Origin: Symbiodinium kawagutii | Taxonomy: Eukaryota; Sar; Dinophyceae; Suessiales; Symbiodiniaceae | Assembly: GCA_009767595.1 (NCBI GenBank) | Contig: VSDK01022240.1 | Span: forward strand, 4,657-68,656 | Length of the DNA: 64,000 nt | Reading direction: 5' to 3' | Part shown: piece after piece, positions 1 to 11,545 of the stretch | How positions within the stretch are numbered: position 1 is the first letter of the stretch | How the letters are laid out: each line of letters begins with the position of its first letter | Notes under the pieces: model-generated | What the model saw: the letters and a program-made list of their open reading frames with translations, nothing else | Databases searched by the model: none | Told to the model about the DNA's origin: nothing | Position numbers and translations under genes: made by a program

Positions 1-1572
1 GGGACCAGTAATAAGAGTAGTACTACTAATAGTGGTGATGACAACTGACGGAAAAAGACTCATATGCCAAATGATTGATTAAGCAAAATATGATAGATAA
101 AAATAAGAATCACTATCAGTGGGAAAGACTGGAATGTCAGTTGTTACTTTAGATCTAAAGCAATAACAGGACTTTCAGTACAAGTAAGACATATAATTAA
201 TATTGAATGCAGTATTTGGAGTAATTCAAATGGAAACAGAATCACTTTAGAATAATCAATAGCACATCATCTCTAAATGACTTCACTTCAGCGCAGTTAC
301 CGTACCAGTTTCCAATCTTCCTACCTCCACAAACGTAGCTGGTGGAATACTAGCAATCTTTATACTTGACCGCGGCAGCAGTAATTGTAGTAGTAGTAGG
401 ACTGCAGATGCTAATGTTATCTAATATTGGTGCTTGTATAGAGTAGCAAACCTTTTGTTGTCATTGAGAAGGTTACATGCTTGCATTAAACACATGGGAT
501 GTTTTCTATTCATTGTAATGATTGCAAGGGTTAAATACTAGTCAGGCAAAACATAATCATATGCATTGTAATAACCATAGATCATATCATGATATTCCTC
601 CACTCAGTTCCCTAGTTGTAGCTACAGAAAACATAGTCATGATTTGACCATCATAATAGTTCTGTGCGATTTTGCATTAGGTATTTACATTGTACAATAG
701 GACATCAAATAGTAGTAGAAGCAACAGATAAAGTAACGGTACTACAAATGGTGTTTCCTGTAGATGAAGTGAATGTAGTAGACTGAAATACTAGAATTTA
801 CCGATGGTTGAATGAAACTGCTTGAAGAAACCAAACTGAGAGACATTCAAATTCAGGAACAGAGAGATGGTAACCAGGAAAGCAACCAGGCATGATTAGA
901 CGACAAGTCAGGGATTATTTGGGAGCATATGAGGGATCCCAAGAGAACAAGTTAGGGATCTCTGTCAGACAAGTTACGAATGATGAGGAAACAAGTGGGA
1001 TGCAACCAAGGCATCAACGTATGTAAACATTATAAACACCGATCTTGGAGGGGGGGGGTAGCATATATATATATATATAGATATATATGGTCTGTTAATC
1101 TAAGCAAATTTACGTCCTTAAGATTCACACTGATTGGCTGCCAGTCATGGAACAATGGAACAATATATGAATACATTCGCAGAAATCACTCGACATATAC
1201 AACACACATCTTACAAATGGATGCATTGGGCCACCAATATTGGTTGATGCTGGATTGAAACAAATCTGATCATTTGAAACGACTTCGGGATACCACCATG
1301 TCTGCGGATACGCCTTATCATAACCTTTGTCGAGTTGGTGGTTATTATAACCATATGAACAAATACTTTTGATTCAACCATCCCAAATATTTGGAAAATT
1401 AAAGAATGTAATGAACATGACAAAAACATCAACAAAGCATCGCATTTACCCATCATGAACTGTTTACTGACAGTGTAGTTGGTCATTACTAAATATGACT
1501 AAACATGATTCAACTTACATTTAACATCATTTAACCATCGATTGACCATTATTTACAATGGGAAGGTACCAC
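1..1572. other. AT-rich sequence without a visible gene
   Basis: Low-GC sequence with no convincing exon. It holds a short (AT)n run near 1063-1090 next to a G run, and the AACCAT-type bias typical of the left side of an island towards its right end (1500-1560). I see nothing else to annotate. Confidence 0.5.
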
Positions 1573-1646
1573 TCTGCCGCAGGAATTCATCCAGTCATCC
1601 GCCTGAGCTTTGGACTCGATAGATTCAAAGTTCTGGGGCGGAATGC
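1573..1646 (-). CDS. candidate internal exon, unknown protein
   Basis: GC-rich island. On the minus strand it starts after a CCTGCAG|GC acceptor and runs, with two leading bases, through 24 codons to a GGCAGA|GTGGTA donor. The peptide contains IPPQNFESIESKAQ and DDWMNSCGR, acidic and non-repetitive. No family is recognised. A plus-strand frame is also open over the same island, so strand is inferred from splice signals and agreement with other islands. Confidence 0.3.
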
Positions 1647-2806
1647 CTGCAGGACTCAGGCGCTCATTGCTTTGTCATCTATACCCGGCCGGGGTAACCA
1701 GACTTATCATGTATGGTTGACTCTGATCAACCACAACAACAACCAACGAACAACAACCGACAACCGACAACCAACAACGAACAACCAACAACAACCAACA
1801 ACAACCAACAATAAAAAACTGAGGCGTTCATGGTTGAACCTGACGTGACATATTGGTCATAGGAGCACGGTTCCGTGTACTATCTATCATCTTCGGTGCT
1901 GAGATTGTCATGAGGTGACTGTGTATGATTCACATAGAACATATATATGTACGAATATGTAAATATAAAACAAGGATATGTGGATATCTATCTATTTCTT
2001 GTGAAGACAAGAGATCCTCAAAACTGTTTAAGATACAATTTTCAACCATGTGTTCCTCTAAGAAAGGGATCGCAACCATCCTGAATACAGAAGAAAAAAA
2101 AACACCAACTAGTTGTAGCTTGCCAACCACAAAACAGCATCTACTGATGTGAGGCTATGTTGTTGTCAATGATTCACCAATAAAATTCACATCTGAAACT
2201 GTCTTTTCACACCGTCGAAAGCTCAGCAGCAAAATGGTGTTTCCACCCGCCTCAAAACCCATTTAGGTTTGTCCATGAATGGCGTACTCCTACTGTACAC
2301 CCCTCTGATTGGTCGTTTCTGCATTACAAATGACCATAACTTGGGGGGTACCATCATTGAACTGGACAATCCAATTGTTTTGAACTGGAAAAAAACAGTT
2401 TCATTACACTTGCGTGGTACTAAAATCACCAGTTGAAGAGGGAAGGTTAAGCATAGCCATCGGGGGTAAGGCATGGTAATGGAGTTTCAACTGCGACAAA
2501 CAATGCAATTAAAATGTCCTCTTCTTCAATTAGGTGAATAATTTACAACTTGATTCATCGCCATCAACGTCGGCGGAATCCATGTCTTAATTTCTGTCGC
2601 TGGGTAGAAGGCAATCACTCTTTCTTTCCCTTTCAAGTTAAGAACTACATATGTCCGTCCACATGCAAAAGTACAGATATTTACACGTGCAAAATATTGA
2701 AATTTCTGGGTATGCAGATGTCTGGAGATCCAATTTTTGTTGACTGCTTGTCTGTTCCTGATGGCTGCCAACCAACCAACCAGCCAACCAACCAACCCAA
2801 CCCAAC
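1647..2806. other. intron-like low-complexity sequence
   Basis: Contains a degenerate AACAACCAACA repeat (1730-1815) and a CCAA run (2765-2806) that abuts the next candidate exon on its left side. Short open frames on both strands here do not look coding. Confidence 0.4.
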
Positions 2807-2901
2807 CGGTAGCACTGCGCTGCGTCTCTCCGGAGTTGGGCCTAGCAACTCTGAGATGCGACGATAAAGTTCTTGGATGAGCGGATGCCGCAGGCATTGG
2901 C
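2807..2901 (-). CDS. candidate internal exon, unknown protein
   Basis: Minus-strand island bounded by a TTTCCCCAG|GCC acceptor and a CTACCG|GTTGGG donor; two leading bases then 31 open codons. The peptide includes CLRHPLIQELYRRISELLG and PTPERRSAV, an amphipathic, helix-like stretch with even amino-acid use. The flanks follow the usual pattern: CCAA repeats on the left, GGTTGATTGG repeats on the right. Function unknown. Confidence 0.4.
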
Positions 2902-3435
2902 CTGGGGAAATCCACGGTTCGCGGTGAAAAAAGTAGTTGATTGGTTGACAATGGTGAGTAATAATGCTAATAACTATATATAATTATGATAATAACTAAT
3001 GAATTGGTTGATTGGTTGACAATGGTGACTGATAATAACTAATGATGGTGTTTAATAATACTAATAACTATATATAAATATGACACCATTATTGACATCA
3101 ATTATGGTGTCTAATAACGGTTCAATGTTGATTGATAACAGTCGAATTGTGGTGACAAGTGGTGAATGATGATTGATACTGATCAATTGATGATTGATGA
3201 AGTTTTGGCGCCATGTTTGACAACTGGTCACGATTCACTGTGTTTGTGAAACTTGATTTGTCATCAGTATTCAAAAGAGAAAATGCCGACAGAACCCAAG
3301 GAAGCAATCTACACTATTTCCACACCTTCGCAAACATGGAAAGCATAAAGTAGATGAAACGCCACAGATTCTTGAAGAAGAACAAAATCAACGTTCGCAA
3401 TTTTAAGGTCTCTTTGTGCAGAATTTTACCATTGT
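2902..3435. repeat. degenerate GGTTGATTGGTTGACAATGG repeats
   Basis: G-biased low-complexity DNA: GATTGGTTGACAATGGTGA appears at about 2940 and again at about 3010, each followed by an AATAACTATATATAA stretch, so this is a short direct duplication of about 70 bp. Intron-like. No gene seen. Confidence 0.5.
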
Positions 3436-3950
3436 TTGAAGGCGTTGCCGCAAAAGCACATCCGTGCAAAAGAGCACCAGGCCTGCAGCTATCCCTCAGA
3501 CCTGCTGCTTCGTTGGGTGTTGTCCAAATGTGGCGCCCCCCAACTCCATTGCCGCGCAAGGAGCGGGGCTCCTGGCACCGTGCAACACTCCAAGAGCGCC
3601 AAGGAGTGTGGCCAAACACCATCCTCATCGCAAAGCTCTCCTCGGCTACGTGTGTAGGTTCTCAGGTGAATGCTCATGGCCTGAGGTCCCTTGCCCTTCG
3701 GCAGAGAACGCACCTGCTGCGAGGAGCAGCACCCCAAGCTGACGACATAGCGCCAAGTGGCCGGTTTCTGCCGGGGTGCAGTAGGATCAGTAGGAGTCAT
3801 GCCGATCTTGACGGCACAGGGCCCTTCAGATGGTGCCAAAGCTGCTGGTACCCAGCTGTTCGCTGAGGATGTATTCGGTTCCACTTTGAGTCTCCAGCCC
3901 TTCCATGAAGTATCGGGTGAAGTCGTTGCCGGATTGCAATCCACGCAACA
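3436..3950. other. large GC-rich island, probably coding or ex-coding, frame uncertain
   Basis: About 515 bp of non-repetitive, moderately GC-rich sequence. Open frames of 70 to 170 codons exist on both strands, so I cannot pick one. On the minus strand one frame reads RGLQSGNDFTRYFMEG then SEQLGTSSFGTI before a stop (stop near 3826), and 10 bases later another frame reads CAVKIG. The order LG..SFG followed by AVK resembles the glycine loop and lysine of a protein kinase but needs a frameshift or tiny intron, so this is at best a decayed kinase-like start. The lower part (3489-3720) also has a long minus frame ending in a stop at 3489. Confidence 0.3.
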
Positions 3951-4587
3951 TCATTGATGTTCTATTTTTCTGAATGAACGTCATACTGATTAAACATGAT
4001 AAGACATGATAAGACCAAGACAATATACATGATGTGCATATCACCCTCCTGAATCCTCAAACGCTTGCGTTTGAGGCATGTTATGCAAAGCATTTATTGG
4101 GTTTGTGCTGGTCGATGGGTTGTACTAGGGTTGAACAAGACCTCGCGACGATAGCAAGAAAAATGCAGCAGTATGATGGGATTTGTGATTGAGTAAGACC
4201 ATGGGGTAAGAGCTTGAAATAGTCTTGTCTTTACTGCAAACGCCATTCTTCTGGTATACTTGGGAATCCTGGGGTAGATAGATATATATATATATATATG
4301 TAGTTTTAAATAAATAAATCAATGCAATACCATACATGGAGCATCGGGGTACCTCCTTATTTCGCAAGCGCTCAGCCAGGAATAGGACCGCATGGATACC
4401 TCCTGACGTCGCTGGGATCTCCACAGCGAACCATCAGCGGGCTGGTGAATTTCACATGGATCTACTAGTAAGCACGATCCTAACAATGGCAGATCCAGCT
4501 ATCTCAAACTGAAGCTGTAAATCACACCTAACATCGCCGAACCATTAGGCCTAATTAACCATGATACTCACCAGCTGATTGACCCAC
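3951..4587. other. intron-like sequence with (AT)n microsatellite
   Basis: Mixed low-complexity sequence with an alternating AT run at 4282-4303. Nothing else supported. Confidence 0.4.
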
Positions 4588-4742
4588 CTTGGAAGGCGGC
4601 CAACCAGCCTCGGTATCCGAAGGCTGGATGAGACCAACGCAGCTGAGTTCCCCCGGCGGTTTTCGCAATCCACTTTGTTCACGTCGCGTTGTTCGGGCCT
4701 TGTAGTCGCGGTGTCGCAGTGTCGATGATCCGATCCATGGCT
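4588..4742 (-). CDS. candidate internal exon, unknown protein
   Basis: Minus strand, from a CCCTAG|AG acceptor to a CTTCCAAG|GTGGGT donor; two bases plus 51 open codons, including LRHRDYKARTTRREQSGL and GELSCVGLIQPSDTE. A second good donor, CTG|GTGAGT, lies 16 bases further (exon end 4572). Basic then neutral composition, no family recognised. Flanks show the skew switch. One other minus frame is interrupted by one stop. Confidence 0.4.
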
Positions 4743-5200
4743 CTAGGGTTATGATGGTTGACAATGGTCAATGATGAATACTGATGGTTGAGAAAGGCAA
4801 ATGCCTGTTGCTGCTGGTGGATCATGATCCTCACTAATTCTTACTGGTGGTGATTCACGCCCGATATGGGTTGATGAATGCTCATGTTGATAATGAGGTC
4901 CTTCAATATCCAGCAAATAATTGCATCACAAACGTTTGGGTACAGAAAGGTGGTATGTGTGTTGGAAAACTGGCTGCTTTGTGGAAGATGAAAACACTGG
5001 AATGGCCAATCAACATACAGCCGGTGTGAACAGAGCAACAAATGCAATTCCACTAGATCAGCAAATGAACCGATGAACATGTATGGCGTATAATTGAAAA
5101 CGATCCAACTTCGATGGTTGATGAAAGAATCCTGGTGGCCGATTGAAAAACAACTAGAGCAGTATCAACCTCTCTGAATTATCATGAAATAACCATGCTT

Positions 5201-5375
5201 AGTAAGAGAAGTTGATAACCTGGTCAGTAATGGTTGACAATTGACCAGGTTAACGCCTACCTCTTACTAACCTGGTTATCAACTAACCTGGTAGTACCAC
5301 TGCATCCTCATGGTTAGTAATTGATTACTACCCCGTAATTGTCCACTACTAACCAGGAGGATGCAGTGGTTAGGT
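5201..5375. repeat. overlapping inverted repeats
   Basis: AGTAAGAG (5201-5208) and AGTTGATAACCTGG (5210-5223) recur as reverse complements at 5261-5268 and 5271-5284, in the order a b a' b'. A further hairpin pairs CCACTGCATCCT (about 5297) with AGGATGCAGTGG (about 5360). These look like remnants of one or two foldback elements. Confidence 0.5.
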
Positions 5376-5530
5376 CCGTAGGCCAGGTCCATCTGTGGCA
5401 TGTAGCAATGGAGAGATGCCCTGGCGCCATGCGCTTGGAGACTCCCAGTGAGAAGGAAGGCGTCCAACCAGGATCCTAAGGAAGTCATTGCTCACAGGGG
5501 CGCAAACCTTGAGGTTGCCTACTTGAAAGC
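5376..5530. other. GC-rich island, possible exon, strand uncertain
   Basis: Open on both strands. The minus frame reads SWLDAFLLTGSLQAHGAR after a CTTCCTTAG|G acceptor. The plus frame reads QWRDALAPCAWRL then ASNQDPKEVIAHRGANLE before a GAG|GTTGCC donor. I cannot choose. An (AT)n run follows at 5566-5594. Confidence 0.25.
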
Positions 5531-5913
5531 AAGTGGAATGAACAGGGCATAAGCCAAATACTCCAAATATATATGTATATATATATATATATACTTAGAG
5601 CAAACAAAGCTTGCCTGTTGAATGTATTGAGTATACTCTGACATATGGACTTCTTTGCCTTATTGTGGCAATTGTGACATCCTGTTGTCATGGCAAGCCA
5701 AAAATGTGATTGATTGAAGCAGCTTGTATCCCTTGACTACACTCCATTTGTTGAAATTAACATAAATTCACTATTGTCACACGCAGATGCTTATCACATC
5801 CCTTACTCCAAGAACTGGCTAGTTGCAAAACTGATAGGTCAGGGAGATGTGATAAAGCACTCGTTGTGTTACTTGGTGAATGACATCAACCAGCATCTTT
5901 CAAGACCTCGAAC

Positions 5914-5958
5914 CTCGCCCCACTCTTCTGCGCTCAGTGGCGGAATATCTTCGGGGTC
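5914..5958 (-). CDS. candidate small internal exon
   Basis: Fifteen open codons between a CTCCCTTTCAG|GAC acceptor with a good pyrimidine tract and a GGCGAG|GTTCGA donor. The peptide is DPEDIPPLSAEEWGE, strongly acidic. The frame stays open on both sides (5869-6171), so the exon could be longer. No family recognised. Confidence 0.35.
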
Positions 5959-6581
5959 CTGAAAGGGAGACGTGTCCAGCGAGGGTTGGTTTATATTGAT
6001 CCCAGATTTATAAACGGGTAGAGGTGATCTACCTGGCAGTGGTAACAAATAAAACACTGCATGGTTGAGAATGGTCAACTGTTCACCAGCTGAATCAATG
6101 TAACCATCTTGCTGGTAAACAGGATTGATTTGATAGCGAGACACGGATGAAATGATATGCATAAAAGGCATGCAAACATCGTAAGATCAGGTCGAGGAGA
6201 AACACAATCAAATCGGGAGTTCATACGCTGTATACTACAAAGAAATAACGGAAATACAAGTAGCAAAGACTGGCTGCAAATTGCCAAGAAACAGCTGTGG
6301 GTGCCAAAAACTGTGCATTCTCAAGGCCAATCATGATTCGCCACTATTATCTATCAGTTTCGACCTTTGTGAGCCATAAAGAAGCATTCTCAGCTTCCTT
6401 TTCTTTATCCCAACATTGCTAATCACTCTAACGATAACCTAAGGACTGATGGCTTCACCAAAGATTATCCCAACGTAAAGAAGCATTCGCAGTGAACCTT
6501 GACTTCACCAACCAATAATTCAACCTTTAGTGATTACTTGGGATAACTTGGTGAAGGATAACTTCACCAACCAGAAACATA

Positions 6582-6740
6582 TATGGCTGTGGGTCAAAAC
6601 CCCGTACCCCTGGTTCCCCTATCATTCATCATTGTTTCCCTATAGTTGTGTTGGTCATTATCCCCCATGAAATTGGTTGCTTAATATTGACCCATAGCCA
6701 TATATAGCTGGTTTATCCCCTATCGTTGCTAGATATCATC
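6582..6740 (+). mobile_element. MITE1 copy with 3' extension
   Basis: Starts TGGCTGTGGGTCAAAACC and ends TTGACCCATAGCCATATA, giving terminal inverted repeats of about 16 bp around a core with CCCCTGGTTCCCCTATCATT and TTTCCCTATAGTT. The core is about 125 bp. A tail with CCCCTAT...GTTGGTATA units, shared with other copies, runs on to about 6870. No coding capacity, so non-autonomous. AT target-site duplication is possible but not clear. Confidence 0.75.
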
Positions 6741-6891
6741 CCCTATTATCAGTCATTATAGTTGGTATACTGACTTGATAATCCTGCATTATATCATCCC
6801 ATGTTATCAATCATTATCCTGCATTATATATCCCCTATTAAAAACCATTATATAATACCACCTTGACTTCACCATCACAAGCCACATTCAC

Positions 6892-6970
6892 CGTTGACGG
6901 CGGACCCTGCAGACGACGGCTCCTCGGGTTGAAAGCCACTCTGGACCGCCACAGAGATCAGCTCAGTGAC
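6892..6970 (-). CDS. candidate internal exon, unknown protein
   Basis: Minus strand, CATTGGCAG|GTC acceptor, CAACG|GTGAAT donor, 26 codons plus one base. The peptide includes VTELISVAVQSGFQPEEP and ends GSAVN. A plus-strand reading (donor ATG|GTGAGT, peptide RRLLGLKATLDRHRDQ) is also possible, so strand rests on agreement with the other islands. Confidence 0.35.
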
Positions 6971-7017
6971 CTGCCAATGGTGAGTCCAATGACAGTGAAA
7001 CAGTGGCGGCCATGACC

Positions 7018-7132
7018 TACAAGGTGGGCCCCTAAGCAGCTATAGCCGTTGGGTTATAACTAGGGTAACTACCTATAAACCTATAATTAAATGGCCTATA
7101 AACCAAGTTATAACTAGGGGGCCCACCTTGTA
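7018..7132. mobile_element. MITE4 copy
   Basis: Flanked by TACAAGGTGGGCCCC and its near-exact reverse complement GGGGGCCCACCTTGTA; about 115 bp with an internal TTATAACTAGGG...TATAAACC core. Non-coding. Other copies lie at 9485-9577 and 45359-45473. Confidence 0.75.
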
Positions 7133-7458
7133 CCCGTGCTGGTGGTCCTTTGATGTAAAACCGTATCAAGTGATACTTGGTCATTATATGGGTGTGTCCA
7201 AAAATGGTGCTCCCCCCAAACTGGTAGTTTTCCTAAGAATTATGGCTATATTGGATGGTTACTAGGTGCCATCATTTGTGGACAAACTCATATGGCTGGT
7301 GACGACAATTTTGAAGCTCGTTGGACATGCAACAGTACCACTTATTAGTACCACCAGTACAGCTGGTGAGTATCACTTGGTCAATCTGGTCAGTCAGTCA
7401 GTCAGTCATAGCTGGTTATTCTCTAGCCAACAAATCCAAATCGCAGGTCAGCTGAATA

Positions 7459-7583
7459 CATGGCTGTGGGTCAAAACCCCGTACCCCCTGGTTCCCCTAT
7501 CATTCGCCACTGTTTTCCCTATAAAATGGTTGGTGCACTCATCCCCCATTATTGTTGGTTAATACTGACCCTTGGCCATATGG
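7459..7583 (+). mobile_element. MITE1 copy
   Basis: ATGGCTGTGGGTCAAAACCCC at the left and TACTGACCCTTGGCCATATGG at the right, with the shared CCCTATAAAATGGTTGGT and CATCCCCCATTA core. The nearest island lies about 535 bp to its right, unlike most copies. Confidence 0.75.
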
Positions 7584-8118
7584 CTAGAGATCATAACCAC
7601 CCTCCAGAAATGGGTAGTTCGCATCCCAATAAGACCACCTGGTTCGGTCATAAAAAGATTTTCACTGGTTTCACTTCTCAACTGAGGCCACCTACCACTT
7701 ATGCTGGACATAAATTTCATGTTAATTGGGATGTGAAGAGCCAGGGGCACCAGAATTTTATCATATAAATATACACGTGAGCAACTACCAAAATGAAATG
7801 GAACGAACATGAAATATGATCTTTCCTTCGACACAAATGGTCACCTTCATTTTAAAGGGGTTTGGCCACTGTTTCATGACAAATTTAGCCTTCGTTACCA
7901 AAGCTCGCTTTCGTTTCTGCCGGGTTCATGCTTATTCCATTTCCATCATGAGGTGGACCTTTTCAGTGGGATCTCACATCATCTCGCATATAAATCATTG
8001 TAAATCTATGTAAACCTATACATAACCAGGGTATAAATCATTTTGATTCTATACATTACCACGGTAAACCAGGGACGTTCACCAGCACCAGGGCAATCAC
8101 GACATCTGTGGTGACCAC

Positions 8119-8204
8119 CGGTTGGCAGCTCCGTTTCTGATGCCTCCGCCGCGCTGAGAAATTGGGGAAACTCCGCGATGACCGGTGCTTCTGCGCGAAG
8201 CAAC
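8119..8204 (-). CDS. candidate internal exon, possibly start of a 2OG oxygenase-like domain
   Basis: Minus strand, CAATCGCAG|G acceptor, CCAACCG|GTGGTC donor; one base, 28 codons, one base. The peptide reads RAEAPVIAEFPQFLSAAEAS, very regular coding sequence. The pattern P-x-I-x-x-F-x-x-FLS-x-x-E resembles the first strand of prolyl-4-hydroxylase-like 2OG-Fe(II) oxygenases, but the HxD...H iron ligands are not in this exon and I found none nearby, so this is only a hint. Confidence 0.4.
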
Positions 8205-8591
8205 CTGCGATTGGGCCAGGGCCAGGGTGAAACAATGGCTAAGGGTGGCCAGTGGGAGGCTAGCTGCGCCCAGCCAGCCGTGTGTCCCCCACATTTTCTC
8301 TATCATCTCTCTTGTCTCTATCCTCTCCATCACTCCATCATGTCTATGTATTACATTATCGTCACACATCTTGGAGATGTAAAGGAGTCATTCGCATAAT
8401 GCAAAGGAGCCACTTGGAAATGGAAGAACATTTATGGTTGATAGATGTTGACAATACAGGTTTCTGATTGTTGCTAATGGTCTAATGATGGTAATCATGG
8501 TTGATGGTGGTCAAGAACCGTGGACGCACATTTTGAAGGGAAAACCGAACGAAATCTGCCTCTCCTCCATGCTTCGAGGGTCCAAGTCCGC

Positions 8592-8649
<58 letters not shown>
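8592..8649. repeat. (ATC)n microsatellite
   Basis: About 19 uninterrupted CAT/ATC triplets. Open frames across it encode poly-His or poly-Ile and are not credible genes. Confidence 0.95.
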
Positions 8650-8651
<2 letters not shown>

Positions 8652-9973
8652 TCAACTACCACCCTCCATCAGCCATTAAACATCCGTAATCACGGTCTCT
8701 TAACAAAAGGTTCCATAAAGGCTTCATCAGGCCTGAATGTATCCAAATCTACGACAGCTCTGGTCCCCTTACAAGTGCTGGACCTTTGTTTGTCATCTTT
8801 CATCTTTATGAATCATGGTTGCATGGTTGTTGTCCATCATCATTCACCATCATTTTCCATCGTAAACCATGAATGAATTAACCCCGATCAATTTACTCTT
8901 CTTGATGATTAAAAAAATCCTGGTTTGACTACCTATCCTAGCATGATTTGATTGATTTGATTTGATCATGAATATGCACTGTAATTGAGATCCATGCACG
9001 ATTACTATCAATGAGCAGTTAACAATAGTTCATCATTGGTGTCCAACATCAACCATCACCAAACCATAGTCAAGCATTGGCACAAATTAAGAAGCTTAAT
9101 CCGCTATGAAGAGTCAATGACTGAGTGTAAACATCACTGTTATCCATTACAATCCATTGTCAACTGTTCTTATGCACCTATCATTCAGCAACATTTGAGA
9201 ACTGCACTGAACCAACACCGACCATTGGGAACCATTGACAATCATTACCATTAAACAATATTGACCATCAAAAGTCATCAGTAATTCATCATCAGTAGCC
9301 ATGGCATTGACCAGTTAACCACTATGCAATATGTTTGATCCTTGTTTCTCCATTCACAATCATGATTAACCCCTATGATTAAGCATCAATAACCTTCTAA
9401 TGAATCATCACGGCTTGTTGGTCCTTATATGCCATTATCATTTGATCACTTATTCATAAAACATGATGGTATCATTAATGTCAGTACAAGTGGGGGTATA
9501 AACGCCTATACTTGGTAGTTAATCCTAGTAAAGTTTGTTGAAAACAAATCTAAAAATGCTCGGGAACCCACTTTGTAGCCATCACGAAACATCAACAAGT
9601 ATCATTAACGTTCATTCACCATCATTAACGAGAATTAACTAGAATTAATCATCATTAATCATCAGCAACATTCATTTTTCCCAATTTCCAGCTTGCATCC
9701 AAGAAACTCTGCGCATGTTAATTAGAATTAACCATTCATTAATCATCAATCACCTCTTAGGGCCTTGATGATTCATGATAATCATTCATTAATCATCAAT
9801 CACTCCATCGATCACTGTACATTTAATTAGAGTTAGAATTTACTGATCGATTATTAATCATTCATCAATCATCAATTTATTTCATGATTCTGATCAATTT
9901 ACCATTCATTACAATTTCCACGATCGTTTCATCCTCTTCCCTGGTCTCCATCAACCCCTGGCTGTGGGTTCGC
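8650..9973. repeat. C-biased AACCATC/ATTAATCATC repeats
   Basis: About 1.3 kb of degenerate low-complexity sequence rich in ACCAT, ATCATCA and ATTAATCATCAATCAC, on the left of the exon at 9974. It contains the diverged MITE4 copy at 9485-9577. No gene seen. Confidence 0.55.
9485..9577. mobile_element. diverged MITE4 copy
   Basis: TACAAGTGGGGGTATAA at the left and AACCCACTTTGTA at the right are imperfect inverted repeats matching the MITE4 ends. The core GTAGTTAATCCTAGTAAAG matches the copy at 45359. Confidence 0.5.
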
Positions 9974-10035
9974 CTGGCCGCAGGTGACATCGCCAGAGAA
10001 ATGGCTCGCTGCACGGCGCTTTGCAGAAAGGCGAC
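9974..10035 (-). CDS. candidate internal exon with GC donor
   Basis: Minus strand, TGTGCCCAG|GTC acceptor; 20 codons plus two bases ending GGCCAG|GCGAAC, a GC-type donor. The peptide reads VAFLQSAVQRAISLAMSP, helix-like and alanine-rich. Joins in phase with the exon at 8119-8204. A plus-strand frame (VTSPEKWLAARRFAERRP) is also open. Confidence 0.35.
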
Positions 10036-10995
10036 CTGGGCACAGCGCTAGCGACAGGATGGGTGGCTGAGTAGTGATGGGTGATCCATGATGGGTTGAC
10101 CATGAGGTAACCATAGGAATGATGGGATGATAAGCCATAGCAGCCACCAATAGTACAGGTTATCTGATTATCTATAGTTAGTCAATAGTGAAGTATCATA
10201 ACTATAGCTATAACCAAGGCTGTAAAAATGATGGATGAGGATTATCAACAGCCATCTAATGGTTGACTATGGTTACAAATGGTTATATGACCCAACTGGC
10301 TACAGAAATACTGATATCAATAACATAAATAATCACATGCGGTCACATGACTGTTGATCAACAGCCATGGCTACCTCATGGTTAACTATGGGGGAATAGT
10401 AAATCGTTAATGGTTACTTCATGATTAACAACCATGGTTATCAATAGTCAGTAACTAATGGTTAACTACAGGGCATCACTGACTGGTGATTATCAACTAA
10501 CCATGCTTCATCATTGAACCTGGTGGATCAATATAAAGCCTTGGGATCAAATAACCAAGGCTAATTCCCCAGTGCGATTGAAGACACACTGGGGAGATAA
10601 GGACTATTGATGATGATGGCGATATAATGATGATTGATGATGGCGAACACATCTGGTGAACCATCAGCCAACCTGTGGGCATGCTCATCAATCAGTCGTA
10701 GTTAAACCAACAATCAGTAAACCAATGCAACGATGTAACCCTAGCCCCATGATGGGAGAATCACCGGTGGGTTGTACATTAATACCGTCCCATCATTGAC
10801 AGTATTCATAGTGCCTTGGTCATGCCAGAAAAATGGTCGTTGGATTCGAGCGCAAAACCTTGGTGTCATCGTGTCAGGCACAATCTCCAACTACTTTATG
10901 ATTACCCTCTGGTAAACTGAACAGCTTTATTGAACTGGTTGAAGCAGTATTTGAATATGAGTTAGCTTTATTGAACTGGTTGAACTGATACAGGG
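10036..10995. other. G-biased repeats, two small hairpins and a MITE3 fragment
   Basis: GATGG/GGTTGAC-type low-complexity sequence next to the exon at 9974. Hairpins: AGCCTTGG/CCAAGGCT at 10537-10562 and TCCCCAGTG/CACTGGGGA at 10566-10595. A MITE3 end (ACCCTCTGGTAAACTG) sits at about 10903, and AGCTTTATTGAACTGGTTGAA occurs twice (10922 and 10965), a local duplication. Confidence 0.5.
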
Positions 10996-11113
10996 TACCC
11001 TCTGGTAAACCAACCTGGCAATGGAAATTCCACCATGGCTATTGGTGTTTTCCCTGGGTTTCACTGTAAAATATGGTGAAAATCCAGCTCGCCAGGTGAG
11101 TTTCCCGGAGGCG
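10996..11113. mobile_element. MITE3 copy
   Basis: Begins TACCCTCTGGTAAACCAACC and ends GCCAGGTGAGTTTCCCGGAGG, imperfect inverted ends about 20 bp long, around a core with GTTTTCCCTGGGTTTCACTGTAAAA. About 118 bp, non-coding. Confidence 0.65.
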
Positions 11114-11188
11114 AACCCAGCTGGAAAATCACCAGCTGCAAAGGTTCTTCACCAGGGAAGGACGATCAGATGCTCACAATGAGCTATG

Positions 11189-11384
11189 CATGTGGTGGTT
11201 TCTTGGAATCCCAAAAATAGTTGTTTTATGACTATAAAATGACCAATTATATAAGAGGAAGTATCGTTGGATAAAACATGTGGTGGTTTCTGAGAATTGG
11301 GAATCCCCAAAATGGTTATTTTTACTATAAATCACTAATTAATGGATGATTTTGGGGATCCCCATTTAAGGAAACCACCATGTG
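11189..11384. mobile_element. MITE2 copy plus an adjoining half copy
   Basis: The full copy (11278-11384) runs from CATGTGGTGGTTTCTGAGAA to GGAAACCACCATG with the ATTTTGGGGATCCCC arm. A truncated copy (11189-11277) with the same left end sits directly before it, joined by GTATCGTTGGATAAAAC, a string also found beside the copy at 18439. This looks like a partial tandem duplication. Confidence 0.6.
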
Positions 11385-11545
11385 ATGACTCCGGCATTTT
11401 TTTGATGGTGAATCATTCATGATCTGATTGATAGGTGATTGAAAATCAAATTTGCCAGGTTAGTCGCGGTTCACCTTGAGTTTTCCCCTTCAACCATTGC
11501 CCGTATCTATTTGTCAACCGTCCATATGACAATCAAAACATAAAC

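Noticed and set aside
8485-8876. Plus frames with poly-His or poly-Ile
   Set aside because: Cross the ATC microsatellite; the His run is a repeat artefact.
10537-10595. H/ACA-type snoRNA from two adjacent hairpins
   Set aside because: Stems of 8-9 bp are too short and no convincing H or ACA boxes in the right places.
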